Assembly (NCBI GenBank): GCA_944322885.1
Contig: CALUQH010000038.1
Span: 1 to 45,960, forward strand
Source of the DNA: Candidatus Gastranaerophilales bacterium
GTDB taxonomy: Bacteria; Cyanobacteriota; Vampirovibrionia; Gastranaerophilales; Gastranaerophilaceae
Reading direction: 5' to 3'
Length of the DNA: 45,960 nt
Positions within the stretch are counted from its first letter, which is position 1. Every line of letters starts with the position of its first letter. The translations under genes and the position numbers were made by a program. The notes beneath the pieces were generated by a model, which saw only the letters and a program-made list of their open reading frames with translations, was not told where the DNA came from and searched no databases. This document shows positions 1 through 7,574 of the stretch, piece by piece.

Positions 1-63
1 TGTTCGGGCGGTGCCGGCAGTAAGTGCACTCTCAAAACGGTAAGACCTATAAAATTCTTCTAA
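1..63 (+). CDS. C-terminal tail of an unknown gene cut by the window edge
   Basis: Reading from base 1 in frame 1 gives 20 codons with no stop, then TAA at 61-63. The peptide is rich in Gly, Ser, Cys and Lys, with two Cys seven residues apart, and ends KTVRPIKFF. I do not recognise the family. That this is a real gene end is inferred from the open frame, the somewhat higher GC than the following spacer, and the strong hairpin about 50 bases downstream that would terminate it. It converges with recR. It could also be a chance open frame in a structured non-coding region. Confidence 0.35.
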   Translation, partial: CSGGAGSKCTLKTVRPIKFF

Positions 64-110
64 TCTCTAATTGCTCTTAGTATCACAACTATAAAATTAG
101 GGTCTTGAAG

Positions 111-147
111 GCAAATAGCAATCCTTAAATAAGGATTGCTATTTTGC
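111..147. terminator. Bidirectional hairpin terminator between the left-edge gene and recR
   Basis: Bases 111-126 pair with 131-147 around an AAAT loop; the core AATAGCAATCCTT pairs perfectly with AAGGATTGCTATT. Short A and T runs flank the stem on the two sides, so it can serve both the rightward transcript from the edge and the leftward recR transcript, which ends at 160. Confidence 0.75.
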
Positions 148-159
148 AGTGATAAACAT

Positions 160-756
160 TTAAAGTTCACGCCTGCCCTCAATCGCTTTTGCAATTGTTA
201 TTTCATCTGCGTATTCCAAATCAGCCCCGACAGGTAGCCCAAATGCAATACGCGAAATTTTAATCCCGAAAGGCTTTATCAATTTGCTAAGGTACAGGCT
301 TGTAGCTTCCCCCTCAACTGATGGACTCAAGGCAAGAATAATTTCTTTTACATTTTCGTCAGTAAGCCTGTTTAATAATTCTTTTATTCTGATATCATCG
401 GCTCCTATACCGTCCATAGGTGAGATTAAACCTTGTAAAACATGATACAGCCCTTTGTATTCGTTTGTTTTTTCAATTGCAATTAAGTCTTTTGTTTCTG
501 CTACAACACAAATTGTAGATTTATCTCTCTGGGGTGAACTGCATATTTCGCACGGACTGCTTGATGACATATTAAAACAAATTTCGCATGTTTTTGTATT
601 CTGTTTTGCATCAATCATGCTTTGTGCAAATTTTTCCACCTCTGTTAATGGCATTCTAAGTAAATAGAATGCCATTCTTTGAGCTGATTTTGGTCCTACC
701 GAAGGAAACTTTTGGAAGTGTTCGATAAGAGCAGCTATTGATTTGGGGTAAATCAT
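160..756 (-). CDS. recR: Recombination mediator protein RecR
   Basis: RecR works with RecO (and RecF) in the cytoplasm to load RecA onto single-stranded DNA at gaps during repair. The 198-residue length is typical. An N-terminal helix-hairpin-helix region (KFPSVGPKSAQRMAF, about residues 16-30) precedes a C4 zinc site (C57, C60, C69, C72) and a Toprim domain from about residue 80, starting at VVAETKDLIAIE; LSPSVEGEATSLYL follows within it. The start codon overlaps the stop of the upstream ybaB gene by one base (TAATG), so the pair is translationally coupled. ybaB-recR pairing is very common in bacteria; the dnaX gene that often precedes ybaB is absent here. Assignment is secure. Confidence 0.97.
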   Translation of the reverse strand: MIYPKSIAALIEHFQKFPSVGPKSAQRMAFYLLRMPLTEVEKFAQSMIDAKQNTKTCEICFNMSSSSPCEICSSPQRDKSTICVVAETKDLIAIEKTNEYKGLYHVLQGLISPMDGIGADDIRIKELLNRLTDENVKEIILALSPSVEGEATSLYLSKLIKPFGIKISRIAFGLPVGADLEYADEITIAKAIEGRREL

Positions 757-1091
757 TAGAAGTTTAACCCCGGAATATTAATTCCGCCTGTTACGGCTTT
801 CATTTTGGTTTCCATTTCTTTTGAAGCTTTATCGCTTGCATCAAAAATTGCCGTAGAAATTACGTCTTCCAACATTTCAATCATTTCAGGATCCACGGAA
901 TCCGGTGCATCAGGATTAATTGCTTCCGCAGAAAGCGAAATAGATTTAAATTTTCCCTGTCCGTCGCATACAACTTTTACTGCACCGCCGGCTGCTTCTC
1001 CGGTAATTTCTGTTTTTGCAAGCTCTGCCTGCGTATCTTTCAGCTTTTGCTGCAAGCTTTGAGCCTGCTTCATCATTTGCATAATGTTCAT
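756..1091 (-). CDS. ybaB: YbaB/EbfC family nucleoid-associated DNA-binding protein
   Basis: This small dimeric DNA-binding protein coats the nucleoid and is linked to recombinational repair through its usual neighbour recR. It has 111 residues (the family is about 100-115). The N-terminal helix MQMMKQAQSLQQKLKDTQAE is the usual amphipathic segment, followed by the GEAAGGAVKVVCDGQGKFKSI core characteristic of the family. A good ribosome binding site (AGGAGAG) lies 6-7 bases before the ATG. Its stop codon overlaps the recR start. The promoter should lie in the 60-base AT-rich gap shared with the divergent metalloprotease gene. Confidence 0.95.
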   Translation of the reverse strand: MNIMQMMKQAQSLQQKLKDTQAELAKTEITGEAAGGAVKVVCDGQGKFKSISLSAEAINPDAPDSVDPEMIEMLEDVISTAIFDASDKASKEMETKMKAVTGGINIPGLNF

Positions 1092-1140
1092 AAATTTCTC
1101 TCCTAAGTCTTAAAATATAGCTTTTCTATAACATTTATTA

Positions 1141-1146
1141 TATAAT
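1141..1146 (+). promoter_or_regulatory. -10 element of the metalloprotease gene, implying a nearly leaderless mRNA
   Basis: A consensus TATAAT sits only six bases before the ATG at 1153. No purine-rich ribosome binding site lies in the preceding 30 bases. A start of transcription 6-7 bases after the -10 box would fall on the A of the start codon. No clear -35 box is seen. Confidence 0.4.
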
Positions 1147-1152
1147 AAAAAT

Positions 1153-1932
1153 ATGCAAAAGTACACTTATGTTGCTGAATCTTTAAAAAACGGAAAAATT
1201 ATGCGCTGGACTTTTATGCCGTTAAAAGTTTTTATTGCGCCTATGAAGTTTTATTCGAAACAAGGACAGGAATATAAGTACAGACAGATGGTTTTGCGTG
1301 CTCTTGATGAATGGCAGAAAGCTACAAAAGGCAGAGTCGCTTTTAAAGTTGTCAATAATCTTCTGGAGTCAAATGTTAATGTTGAATGGAAAAGAGTTGA
1401 GCGTAAGGCCCTCGGACATTGTTATTTTAATTATGATGGCTCAAACAGATTATACAGTGCAGAGGTCGCAATAGGATTAACAGAAGGGCTCGTTCACGCC
1501 GATTATATGGATGAAGGCGAGGTATATCATACTATTCTGCATGAAATAGGCCATGCAATAGGTTTAGGTCATAGTCATAATCCTGCTGATATTATGTATA
1601 CACCTCACCAGAAAGGTATTAATTCTGTTTCGAAGGGTGATGTATTAACTGTTAACTGGCTTTATACACTTCCGCAGGGAGCTACAACTGCAGAAGTTTC
1701 TTCAAAGTACAATATTGGCGGGAGCAATTTGGATGAAATTATTGCTAAGTTTATTGATAAAAAATCCCCAACGGAGTTTGAAAAAGTTAAAGCCTCTGTA
1801 AAGCTTCCCAAAAGAGACTTGCTGGAAGAACAGGAGGCTATTGCAAACCTGAGAAAATATCATATGGCTCTTCAAAATGTGCAAATTTCAGAAGATATGA
1901 AAAAATTTTTTTTTAATAAGAAAAATCGCTGA
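1153..1932 (+). CDS. Matrixin-like (M10-type) zinc metalloprotease
   Basis: Predicted zinc endopeptidase. Residues 130-140 read HEIGHAIGLGH, the full HExGHxxGxxH zinc-binding signature of metzincins, followed by a Met-turn candidate at D146-I-M148-Y. The upstream part (MRWTFMPLKVFIAP, about residues 17-30, then a W-containing helix) resembles the start of matrixin catalytic domains. There is no signal peptide or propeptide with a cysteine switch, so export is not shown by the sequence; it may act in the cytoplasm or use another route. The C-terminal 80 residues are charged and unassigned, and the last codons sit on A6/T9 runs. The gene is divergent from ybaB and is followed by a separate promoter for accD. 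Substrate unknown. Confidence 0.8.
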   Translation: MQKYTYVAESLKNGKIMRWTFMPLKVFIAPMKFYSKQGQEYKYRQMVLRALDEWQKATKGRVAFKVVNNLLESNVNVEWKRVERKALGHCYFNYDGSNRLYSAEVAIGLTEGLVHADYMDEGEVYHTILHEIGHAIGLGHSHNPADIMYTPHQKGINSVSKGDVLTVNWLYTLPQGATTAEVSSKYNIGGSNLDEIIAKFIDKKSPTEFEKVKASVKLPKRDLLEEQEAIANLRKYHMALQNVQISEDMKKFFFNKKNR

Positions 1933-1944
1933 TTTTGTAAAAAA

Positions 1945-1972
1945 TTGCCATTAAATTTTTTTAGAGTATAAT
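1945..1972 (+). promoter_or_regulatory. Promoter of the accD-accA-prmA-kdsB operon
   Basis: TTGCCA at 1945-1950 and TATAAT at 1967-1972 are separated by 16 bases. This lies 43 bases before accD and would drive the operon through kdsB. Confidence 0.6.
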
Positions 1973-2014
1973 AAGTTTGTAATTTAAAAGATTTTTCAAG
2001 GGATATATAAAATT

Positions 2015-2887
2015 ATGACAGTACAAGATTGGTTTGAAAAACGTAAACAGGCTCAAATTCAGCGTCGTGAACTTGAGGGTAGAGTTGAACTGGATATGGA
2101 TCCTAATTTGTGGACAAAATGCGTTCACTGTGATGCTCAGTTGTTAAAAGAAGATTTAGAAAAAAATGATATGGTTTGTCCTTTGTGCGATTATCATTTT
2201 AGAATAAATGCAAGAACCCGTATCAAGCAGTTATTTGATGAAAATTCATTTGAAGAACTTTTTGCGGATATAAAACCCACTGATCCTCTTGAATTTGTTG
2301 ATACTGAGAGTTATAAAGACAGATTAAAAAAGGCTCATGATAAAACCGGTCTTGATGATGCGGTGATAACCGGTATTGCTGATATTAAAGGCAATAAAGT
2401 CGCAGCTGCTGTTATGGATTTTGATTTCATGGGCGGTTCAATGGGTAGTGTTGTCGGTGAAAAGGTTACGAGAATTATTGAGAAAGCAATTGAGCTGCGT
2501 CTTCCTGTTCTTGCAATTACATCTTCGGGCGGTGCCAGAATGCAGGAAAGTGCTTTGAGTTTGATGCAGATGGCTAAAACTTCTTGTGCAGTATCAAGAC
2601 TTGATGACGAAGGTCTTTTGTATATAAATCTTTTAACAGAACCTACGTTTGGCGGTGTTACTGCAAGTTTTGGGATGCTAGGCGATATTATTGTTGCAGA
2701 ACAGGGCGCAAGAATAGGTTTTGCAGGTCGCCGCGTTATTGAACAAACAATCAGGCAGAAACTTCCTTCTGATTTCCAGACAGCGGAGTATTTGCTTAAA
2801 TACGGTCAGGTTGATGTTGTTTCTTCACGTAAAAATTTACGTGATACTCTGGCTAAAATTTTAGAAATGCATAAAGTTGAGCGATAA
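2015..2887 (+). CDS. accD: Acetyl-CoA carboxylase carboxyltransferase subunit beta
   Basis: AccD and AccA form the carboxyltransferase that moves the carboxyl group from biotin on the carrier protein to acetyl-CoA, giving malonyl-CoA for fatty acid synthesis. The 290-residue protein has the N-terminal zinc ribbon (C36, C39, C55, C58) and the crotonase-like carboxyltransferase core, including the TSSGGARMQES segment and FGGVTASFGMLGD. It ends 15 bases before accA, so the two subunits are co-transcribed. A biotin ligase gene lies about 35 kb away in this window; accB and accC are not present. Confidence 0.97.
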   Translation: MTVQDWFEKRKQAQIQRRELEGRVELDMDPNLWTKCVHCDAQLLKEDLEKNDMVCPLCDYHFRINARTRIKQLFDENSFEELFADIKPTDPLEFVDTESYKDRLKKAHDKTGLDDAVITGIADIKGNKVAAAVMDFDFMGGSMGSVVGEKVTRIIEKAIELRLPVLAITSSGGARMQESALSLMQMAKTSCAVSRLDDEGLLYINLLTEPTFGGVTASFGMLGDIIVAEQGARIGFAGRRVIEQTIRQKLPSDFQTAEYLLKYGQVDVVSSRKNLRDTLAKILEMHKVER

Positions 2888-2902
2888 GAGGATTTTATAA
2901 AT

Positions 2903-3859
2903 ATGACAGCAGTTTTGGATTTTGAAAAACCGATTTTGGAAATTCAGGAAAAGATTGAAGAATTAAAAAAAATAAGTTTGGAGTCAGGCATGGATCTAGA
3001 TAAGGAAATTGAAACTTTCGAGCAGCAGGCGGAAGATTACAGAAGAGAACTTTACTCAAATCTTAAACCGTCACAAAAATTGCAGATTGCAAGACACCCT
3101 GAAAGACCTAATTTTCTTGATTATGTAAACCATATTTGTGAAGATTTTGTAGAACTCCACGGCGACAGAGAAGGTATGGATGACAGAGCTATAATCGGCG
3201 GTCTTGGAAAGATTGAAGGAAAGCCTGTTATGATTATCGGTACAATGAAGGGTAAATCAACAAAGGAAAACCTTGAATATAACTTCGGAATGCCGCAGCC
3301 TCAAGGTTACAGAAAGGCATTAAGACTATTTAAGCATGCAAATAAATTTAATATTCCTATAGTAACTTTAATTGATACTCCGGGGGCATATCCTGGGATA
3401 AGTGCCGAAGAAACTAATCAGGGCGGAGCTATTGCAGTTAATTTGCGAGATATGGCAAAATTGGAAGTTCCTGTTATAGCGATTATTACAGGTGAAGGGT
3501 GTTCTGGCGGGGCTTTAGGTCTTGCAGTTGCAAATAAAGTATTCTTGCTTGAACATGCTTATTATACTGTCATTTCGCCTGAAGGATGTGCTTCTATATT
3601 GTGGAGAGATGCTTCAAAAGCTTCAGACGCTGCAGACGCTTTGAAGATTACTGCTCCGGACTTGATGAAATTTGATATTATAGATGGTGAGATAAAAGAA
3701 CCAGTTGGCGGTGCTCATACTAATTATGATGAAATTTCGGCTAATATGAAAAAGACTATCCTTGACAGCCTTGACGAACTTTCAAAGCTTTCTCCTGCTG
3801 ATTTGAAAAAACAAAGACATGACAAGTTTAGAAAAATGGGTACATTTTTGGAATGCTAG
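2903..3859 (+). CDS. accA: Acetyl-CoA carboxylase carboxyltransferase subunit alpha
   Basis: Partner of AccD in the carboxyltransferase half-reaction that makes malonyl-CoA. Length 318 residues is normal for the family. An N-terminal helical region leads to the family core: PERPNFLDYVNHICEDFVELHGDR, the glycine-rich TLIDTPGAYPG segment, then GEGCSGGALGLAV and SPEGCASILWRDASKA, which build the acyl-CoA site. The gene lies in the same operon as accD, with prmA starting at or just after its stop codon. The adjacent accD-accA layout differs from E. coli, where the two genes are apart. Confidence 0.97.
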   Translation: MTAVLDFEKPILEIQEKIEELKKISLESGMDLDKEIETFEQQAEDYRRELYSNLKPSQKLQIARHPERPNFLDYVNHICEDFVELHGDREGMDDRAIIGGLGKIEGKPVMIIGTMKGKSTKENLEYNFGMPQPQGYRKALRLFKHANKFNIPIVTLIDTPGAYPGISAEETNQGGAIAVNLRDMAKLEVPVIAIITGEGCSGGALGLAVANKVFLLEHAYYTVISPEGCASILWRDASKASDAADALKITAPDLMKFDIIDGEIKEPVGGAHTNYDEISANMKKTILDSLDELSKLSPADLKKQRHDKFRKMGTFLEC

Positions 3860-3867
3860 AGGGCAGG

Positions 3868-4779
3868 ATGTCAGAAAGACAAGCTGTTTATACTGAGTTA
3901 CAAATTAAAATAAATCCGGCAATTGAGGATGTTGCTTCTGAGTTTTTTTTCGAGAATTTGCCATGTGAGGGTGTTGTTCTTGCAGAAGAAGCTTATAAAG
4001 ATTTGGAAATGATATCTTCAACGGAAGGTACTTTGAAAGTATTTCTCACAAGTGTGCCTGAAAATCTTGAACAAATTATAAAAAATGAGCGCGAACTTTT
4101 AAAATCACGCGGACTTTCTGATGAAGAATTAGGTAGTTGGGATTTTGCCGTATCATGCAAGCCAAATGAAGATTGGTCAAGAAAATGGAAGGAAAAATGG
4201 GATATAACACGTGTTACGGATAAGATAGTTATTGTCCCTGACTGGCTTGAGTATTCGCCTAAACCTCAGGAGGTTGTAATAAGATTGGAGCCGGGTTGCG
4301 CTTTTGGAACTGGAACTCACCAGACAACACAGCTATGTATGAAAGCAATAGAAAAATATATGCAAAAAGGTGCAAGAGTTGCTGATATTGGAACTGGTTC
4401 CGGAATTCTTGCTATTTGTGCTAAAAAATTCGGTGCATCTTATGTATACGGTTGTGATAATGATGAAACAGTTATTGATGTCGCAAGAGAAAATGCCTTA
4501 AAAAATAATACTGAATGTACTTTTGAATTAAATACGGCTGATAAAATTATTGAAAAATTTGATTTCGTACTTGCAAATATTTTACATAATGTTCTTGCAG
4601 AAATTATGGGAGATTTGAAAAATATTATGAATAACGGAGCAATTATGGTTCTGTCGGGAATTTTAGACGAGAAAAAGCCAATTGTAATTGACGCAATTAA
4701 TAAGTTTAATTTAGAACTTATAGAAGAATCTCATCAGGAGCAATGGGCTGCTTTGATTGTTAGAAGAAAGTTGGGATAG
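3868..4779 (+). CDS. prmA: Ribosomal protein L11 methyltransferase
   Basis: SAM-dependent enzyme that methylates ribosomal protein L11. The family-specific segment GCAFGTGTHQTT is followed by the SAM-binding DIGTGSGILAI loop and LANILHNVL, which matches the catalytic N-[AP]-N-I motif region of PrmA. I place the start at 3868 (protein beginning MSERQ, 303 residues), because GAGGG sits five bases before it. An upstream in-frame ATG at 3853 overlaps the accA stop but has no ribosome binding site. The gene is in the acc operon, and the next gene begins one base after its stop. Confidence 0.92.
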   Translation: MSERQAVYTELQIKINPAIEDVASEFFFENLPCEGVVLAEEAYKDLEMISSTEGTLKVFLTSVPENLEQIIKNERELLKSRGLSDEELGSWDFAVSCKPNEDWSRKWKEKWDITRVTDKIVIVPDWLEYSPKPQEVVIRLEPGCAFGTGTHQTTQLCMKAIEKYMQKGARVADIGTGSGILAICAKKFGASYVYGCDNDETVIDVARENALKNNTECTFELNTADKIIEKFDFVLANILHNVLAEIMGDLKNIMNNGAIMVLSGILDEKKPIVIDAINKFNLELIEESHQEQWAALIVRRKLG

Positions 4780-4780
4780 G

Positions 4781-5272
4781 ATGAGATCATTATTATCATC
4801 TCCGCATTTTTGGGGAATTTTAACATTATTGATTGCCGTTGCAACAATTGCAGGTGGAGTGTTGCTTCTTAAATATTCTTACAGGTTGATTTTGACGGAA
4901 GATTACGGTAAGTTAAACAATAAATTTGGATTGCCCTTAAAATCAATTGATATAATGATTAAACGTGTCCCACTACCTAAATTTATTTGCTTTTTTGGGG
5001 TTCGTTACATTGAGCTTAACGCACCTGACACAGGGAAAGTTGATATTTATGATGATAAAATTGTTTTTAGCACTCAAAACTATGCACTTGTAATAAATAC
5101 AAAGGATCCGGATTTTACAAAGAAAGTGTATGTAGAACAGCCTTATGTAACTTTATCAAATTTTGAAGGGGAGCTTCCCGAAAACGGCTCTCCCATAGGG
5201 TTAGAAATTATTTTAACCGATGAACTTAATGAATTAATTAAAAATATAATCAGGAGTAATCAAAATGTCTAA
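4781..5272 (+). CDS. Single-pass membrane protein of unknown function
   Basis: The predicted protein has 163 residues. Residues about 10-32 form one hydrophobic segment (GILTLLIAVATIAGGVLLL), after which the chain is soluble and mixed alpha/beta in character. I do not recognise a family. ATG at 4781 is chosen over a TTG at 4757 that lies inside prmA. The gene starts directly after the prmA stop and overlaps kdsB by eight bases, so it belongs to the acc-kdsB operon. A role in envelope biogenesis is only an inference from the neighbouring kdsB and the membrane anchor. Confidence 0.75.
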   Translation: MRSLLSSPHFWGILTLLIAVATIAGGVLLLKYSYRLILTEDYGKLNNKFGLPLKSIDIMIKRVPLPKFICFFGVRYIELNAPDTGKVDIYDDKIVFSTQNYALVINTKDPDFTKKVYVEQPYVTLSNFEGELPENGSPIGLEIILTDELNELIKNIIRSNQNV

Positions 5273-5996
5273 AACTGCAATAATTATACCGGCCCGCTAT
5301 GGCTCATCAAGACTTGAAGGTAAACCGCTTTTAAAAGTTGCCGAAAAACCTATTATTCAATGGGTTTATGAAAAGGCTCAGCAGTCAAAACTTGCTGATA
5401 TTATTATTGTCGCAACAGATGATGAGAGAATTTTTAATGCAGTAAAGGCTTTTGGTGGCAATGTTGAAATGACATCAGTTGAACATAAGTGCGGCTCTGA
5501 CAGGATAAAAGAAGTTGTTATGCGTCATCCTGAAATTTCTTATATTGTAAACCTTCAGGGGGATGAACCTCTGATAAAACCTGAAAGTATTGATGAAGTT
5601 ATAAAAAATGTAAAAGAGGATTTAAATGCGGATATTTCGACATTGATAAGGGAAATTACTGCTGAAGAGGCAGAAAATCCGAATTTGGTAAAATGTGTTG
5701 TTGATAACTATGGTTTTGCAATGTATTTTTCCCGTTCAAAAATCCCGTTTGAAAGAAATATCGGAAAAAGTCTATTCTATGGCCACCTCGGGATTTACGG
5801 TTACAAGCGTGAAGCTTTAATAAAAATGACAGAACTTCCTCAATCTTCCTACGAGCAGGCAGAAAGTCTTGAACAGCTTAGAGCTTTACAAAATGGTATG
5901 AAAATTAAAACTTCAAAAGTTGATTTTATACCTGTTGGAATTGATACTATTGAAGATCTTGAGCAGTTTAAAAATATTATAGCTAAGACTGTATAA
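5265..5996 (+). CDS. kdsB: 3-deoxy-manno-octulosonate cytidylyltransferase (CMP-KDO synthetase)
   Basis: KdsB activates KDO with CTP to give CMP-KDO, the donor for the inner core of lipopolysaccharide, in the cytoplasm. The 243-residue protein shows the nucleotide-binding start IIPARYGSSRLEGKPL, the substrate loop GSDRIKEV, and LQGDEPLI, which carries a metal-binding Asp. Presence of the gene argues for a diderm cell with KDO-containing LPS. A good site (AGGAG) precedes the ATG at 5265, inside the 3' end of the preceding gene. Its 3' end overlaps the convergent XRE gene by 14 bases. KDO synthesis and transfer genes are not in the window. Confidence 0.95.
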   Translation: MSKTAIIIPARYGSSRLEGKPLLKVAEKPIIQWVYEKAQQSKLADIIIVATDDERIFNAVKAFGGNVEMTSVEHKCGSDRIKEVVMRHPEISYIVNLQGDEPLIKPESIDEVIKNVKEDLNADISTLIREITAEEAENPNLVKCVVDNYGFAMYFSRSKIPFERNIGKSLFYGHLGIYGYKREALIKMTELPQSSYEQAESLEQLRALQNGMKIKTSKVDFIPVGIDTIEDLEQFKNIIAKTV

Positions 5997-6207
5997 ATAA
6001 TTTGCTAGGGTTTACGTGGAACAAGTTTGCAATTTTTAAAAGCATATTCAAGCTGACTTTTTCTTTTCGATTTTCAACCCTGCTGATGAATTCTCTGGAA
6101 CAGCTTAATTTTTCAGCCATAGATTCTTGAGAGAGTTTGGCAGATGTTCTTAGCTTTTTAATATTGTGTGAAATAATCTCGTAGTATTTTTTCTCTTTAT
6201 TATCCAT
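5983..6207 (-). CDS. Small XRE-family helix-turn-helix regulator
   Basis: A 74-residue protein consisting almost only of a Cro/CI-type DNA-binding domain: IKKLRTSAKLSQESMAEKLS followed by SREFISRVENRKEKVSLNMLLKIANLF is the classic helix 2-turn-helix 3 pattern. There is no effector domain, so it may respond to its own concentration or to a partner. No ribosome binding site is evident. Its gene converges on kdsB with a 14-base overlap and is divergent from the rpaB-like gene, with a 250-base AT-rich gap between them that contains an inverted repeat (6267-6290) as a possible operator. Targets unknown. Confidence 0.85.
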   Translation of the reverse strand: MDNKEKKYYEIISHNIKKLRTSAKLSQESMAEKLSCSREFISRVENRKEKVSLNMLLKIANLFHVNPSKLFIQS

Positions 6208-6266
6208 ATTATTATTAAAACTTTATATTAGAATTAAAGCTATGAAGAAATACATCACTTTATTGT

Positions 6267-6290
6267 CTAATTTTTCAATTAGGTTAATTG
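6267..6290. promoter_or_regulatory. Overlapping inverted repeats, possible operator of the XRE gene
   Basis: CTAATT (6267-6272) pairs with AATTAG (6277-6282), and CAATTA (6276-6281) pairs with TAATTG (6285-6290). The nested symmetry lies about 60-80 bases upstream of the XRE start. AT-rich sequence makes such repeats easy by chance, so this is tentative. Confidence 0.25.
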
Positions 6291-6383
6291 AATAAAATTT
6301 TGAAAAAAAGTACTTGCAATTTTTTAAAAATTAAATTAATATATAGATACAAATATTAAAATAAATTTAAAAAAATAAATATT

Positions 6384-6411
6384 TTGTAATATTTTGTGTT
6401 TATGATATATT
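6384..6411 (+). promoter_or_regulatory. Promoter of the RpaB-like regulator
   Basis: TTGTAA (6384-6389) and TATATT (6406-6411) are separated by 16 bases, with TGA directly before the -10 box (extended -10). The leader to the ATG at 6458 would be about 40 bases and contains AAGGA. Confidence 0.5.
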
Positions 6412-6457
6412 ATTTGTTAATGGTGTTAGATTATTTGAACAAAGGAAATTAAAGACT

Positions 6458-7207
6458 ATGACTGAAAATGCAGAAATGCCTAATGAAACAGAAGATCGCC
6501 AGAGAATACTTTTAGCTGATGACGAAGCTAGTATACGCAGGATATTGGAAACAAGATTGAAAATGACCGGTTATGATGTATATACGGCTCAAGATGGAGA
6601 AGAAGCTGTTAATGCTTTTAATAAGTATAATCCTGATTTGGTTGTTCTTGACGTTATGATGCCTAAAATGGATGGTTATGGCGTGACAAGAGAAATAAGA
6701 AGAACTTCTGATGTACCAATTATTATACTTACAGCGCTCGGTGATGTATCTGAAAGAATTACAGGTTTAGAATTAGGTGCAGATGATTATGTTATAAAAC
6801 CATTTAGCCCGAAGGAATTGGAAGCTCGTGTAAAAGCCGTTTTAAGACGTACAAATAACCGTGAAACCGTTACCCCGGCTGGTAAAGTAACTAAAAATGT
6901 GATTACTACTGGCAATATCAAAATTGATACGGCTCGCAGACAAGTTTTCAGAAAAAACGAAAGAATTCGTTTAACGGGCATGGAATTCAGCTTGTTGGAA
7001 TTGCTTGTTAATAATTCAGGTCAAGCTTTTTCAAGAAATGAAATTTTACAGCATGTGTGGGCATATCCGCCTGATCACAGAATTGATACAAGAGTTGTGG
7101 ACGTTCATATATCAAGACTTCGTTCTAAGCTTGAAACAGATCCTGCCAATCCGGAATTAATTCTTACGGCTCGCGGAATCGGATATATGTTTCAGCGCAT
7201 AAGCTAA
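6458..7207 (+). CDS. rpaB: OmpR-family response regulator resembling cyanobacterial RpaB
   Basis: Two-component DNA-binding regulator of 249 residues. The receiver domain shows the acidic pair D21-D22, the phosphoacceptor D65 in VVLDVMMPKMDGYG, T92 and K114 (YVIKPFSPKEL). A winged-helix output domain follows (GMEFSLLELLVNNSGQ to the DTRVVDVHISRLRSKLE recognition region). The N-terminal receiver sequence and the spacing match cyanobacterial RpaB more than generic PhoB or OmpR as far as I can judge by eye. In Cyanobacteria, RpaB is essential and controls light-stress genes; here there is no photosynthesis gene nearby, so its role must differ. No histidine kinase is adjacent. A terminator follows directly. 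Confidence 0.88.
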   Translation: MTENAEMPNETEDRQRILLADDEASIRRILETRLKMTGYDVYTAQDGEEAVNAFNKYNPDLVVLDVMMPKMDGYGVTREIRRTSDVPIIILTALGDVSERITGLELGADDYVIKPFSPKELEARVKAVLRRTNNRETVTPAGKVTKNVITTGNIKIDTARRQVFRKNERIRLTGMEFSLLELLVNNSGQAFSRNEILQHVWAYPPDHRIDTRVVDVHISRLRSKLETDPANPELILTARGIGYMFQRIS

Positions 7208-7221
7208 ATAAAATTAATATA

Positions 7222-7252
7222 AAAAATTCCGTCTTAGAGGGCGGAATTTTTT
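7222..7252 (+). terminator. Rho-independent terminator after the RpaB-like gene
   Basis: AAAATTCCG pairs with CGGAATTTT around a TCTTAGAGGG loop, ending in a T run. It begins 15 bases after the stop codon. Confidence 0.8.
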
Positions 7253-7262
7253 ATATTTAGTC

Positions 7263-7290
7263 TTGATTTAGATAATGTTTATGCTATTAT
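7263..7290 (+). promoter_or_regulatory. Promoter of tRNA-His
   Basis: TTGATT (7263-7268) and TATTAT (7285-7290) are 16 bases apart, with a TG two bases before the -10 box. The tRNA begins 16 bases after the box. Confidence 0.6.
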
Positions 7291-7305
7291 AGAAAAGTAG
7301 CAAGT

Positions 7306-7382
7306 GGCGTCTGTCGTCAAGTGGTTAAGACCTCGGATTGTGGTTCCGATATGCATGGGTTCGAATCCCATCAGACGCCCCA
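7306..7382 (+). tRNA. tRNA-His (anticodon GTG)
   Basis: A complete cloverleaf can be drawn. The acceptor stem GCGTCTG (7307-7313) pairs with CAGACGC (7372-7378). The anticodon loop holds GTG within CGGATTGTGGTTCCG. The T arm is ATGGG-TTCGAAT-CCCAT. G at 7306 is the histidine-specific extra G-1, facing discriminator C73 at 7379. CCA is encoded at 7380-7382. It stands alone, with its own promoter and terminator. Confidence 0.97.
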
Positions 7383-7392
7383 TTTTTGAAAA

Positions 7393-7416
7393 CTCTCCTA
7401 ATGGAGAGCTTTTTTA
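7393..7416 (+). terminator. Terminator after tRNA-His
   Basis: CTCTCC (7393-7398) pairs with GGAGAG (7403-7408) around TAAT, followed by C and a T run. It begins ten bases after the encoded CCA. Confidence 0.85.
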
Positions 7417-7461
7417 TGCGCATGTTGAGGGGGAGAATCCATTAAGGCTGGCCTTTAATAA

Positions 7462-7488
7462 TTGTTGAAATATTGGAAAATTCAACAA
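7462..7488. repeat. Inverted repeat in the gap between tRNA-His and the next gene
   Basis: TTGTTGAA (7462-7469) pairs with TTCAACAA (7481-7488) around an 11-base loop. It is about 85 bases past the stop of the minus-strand gene ending at 7575 and could be a weak terminator for it, though no clean T run follows. A second imperfect repeat (ATTAAGGC with GCCTTTAAT) lies just left, at 7441-7459. Confidence 0.3.
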
Positions 7489-7574
7489 CTACAGCAAATG
7501 TTCATGAATAAATAAATGTATAATATATATAAATTTATTACAATTAATAAAAAGATTTTTTTATAATTATACAA

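Noticed and set aside
1906-1914. T9 run at the end of the metalloprotease gene as a switch
   Set aside because: It lies within the last codons, so slippage would change only a few terminal residues.
3853-3870. prmA start at ATG 3853
   Set aside because: No ribosome binding site precedes it; ATG 3868 has GAGGG at good distance and gives a normal PrmA N terminus.
7416-7574. A second RNA gene after tRNA-His
   Set aside because: Only weak inverted repeats and AT-rich sequence; no cloverleaf and no promoter-terminator pair.
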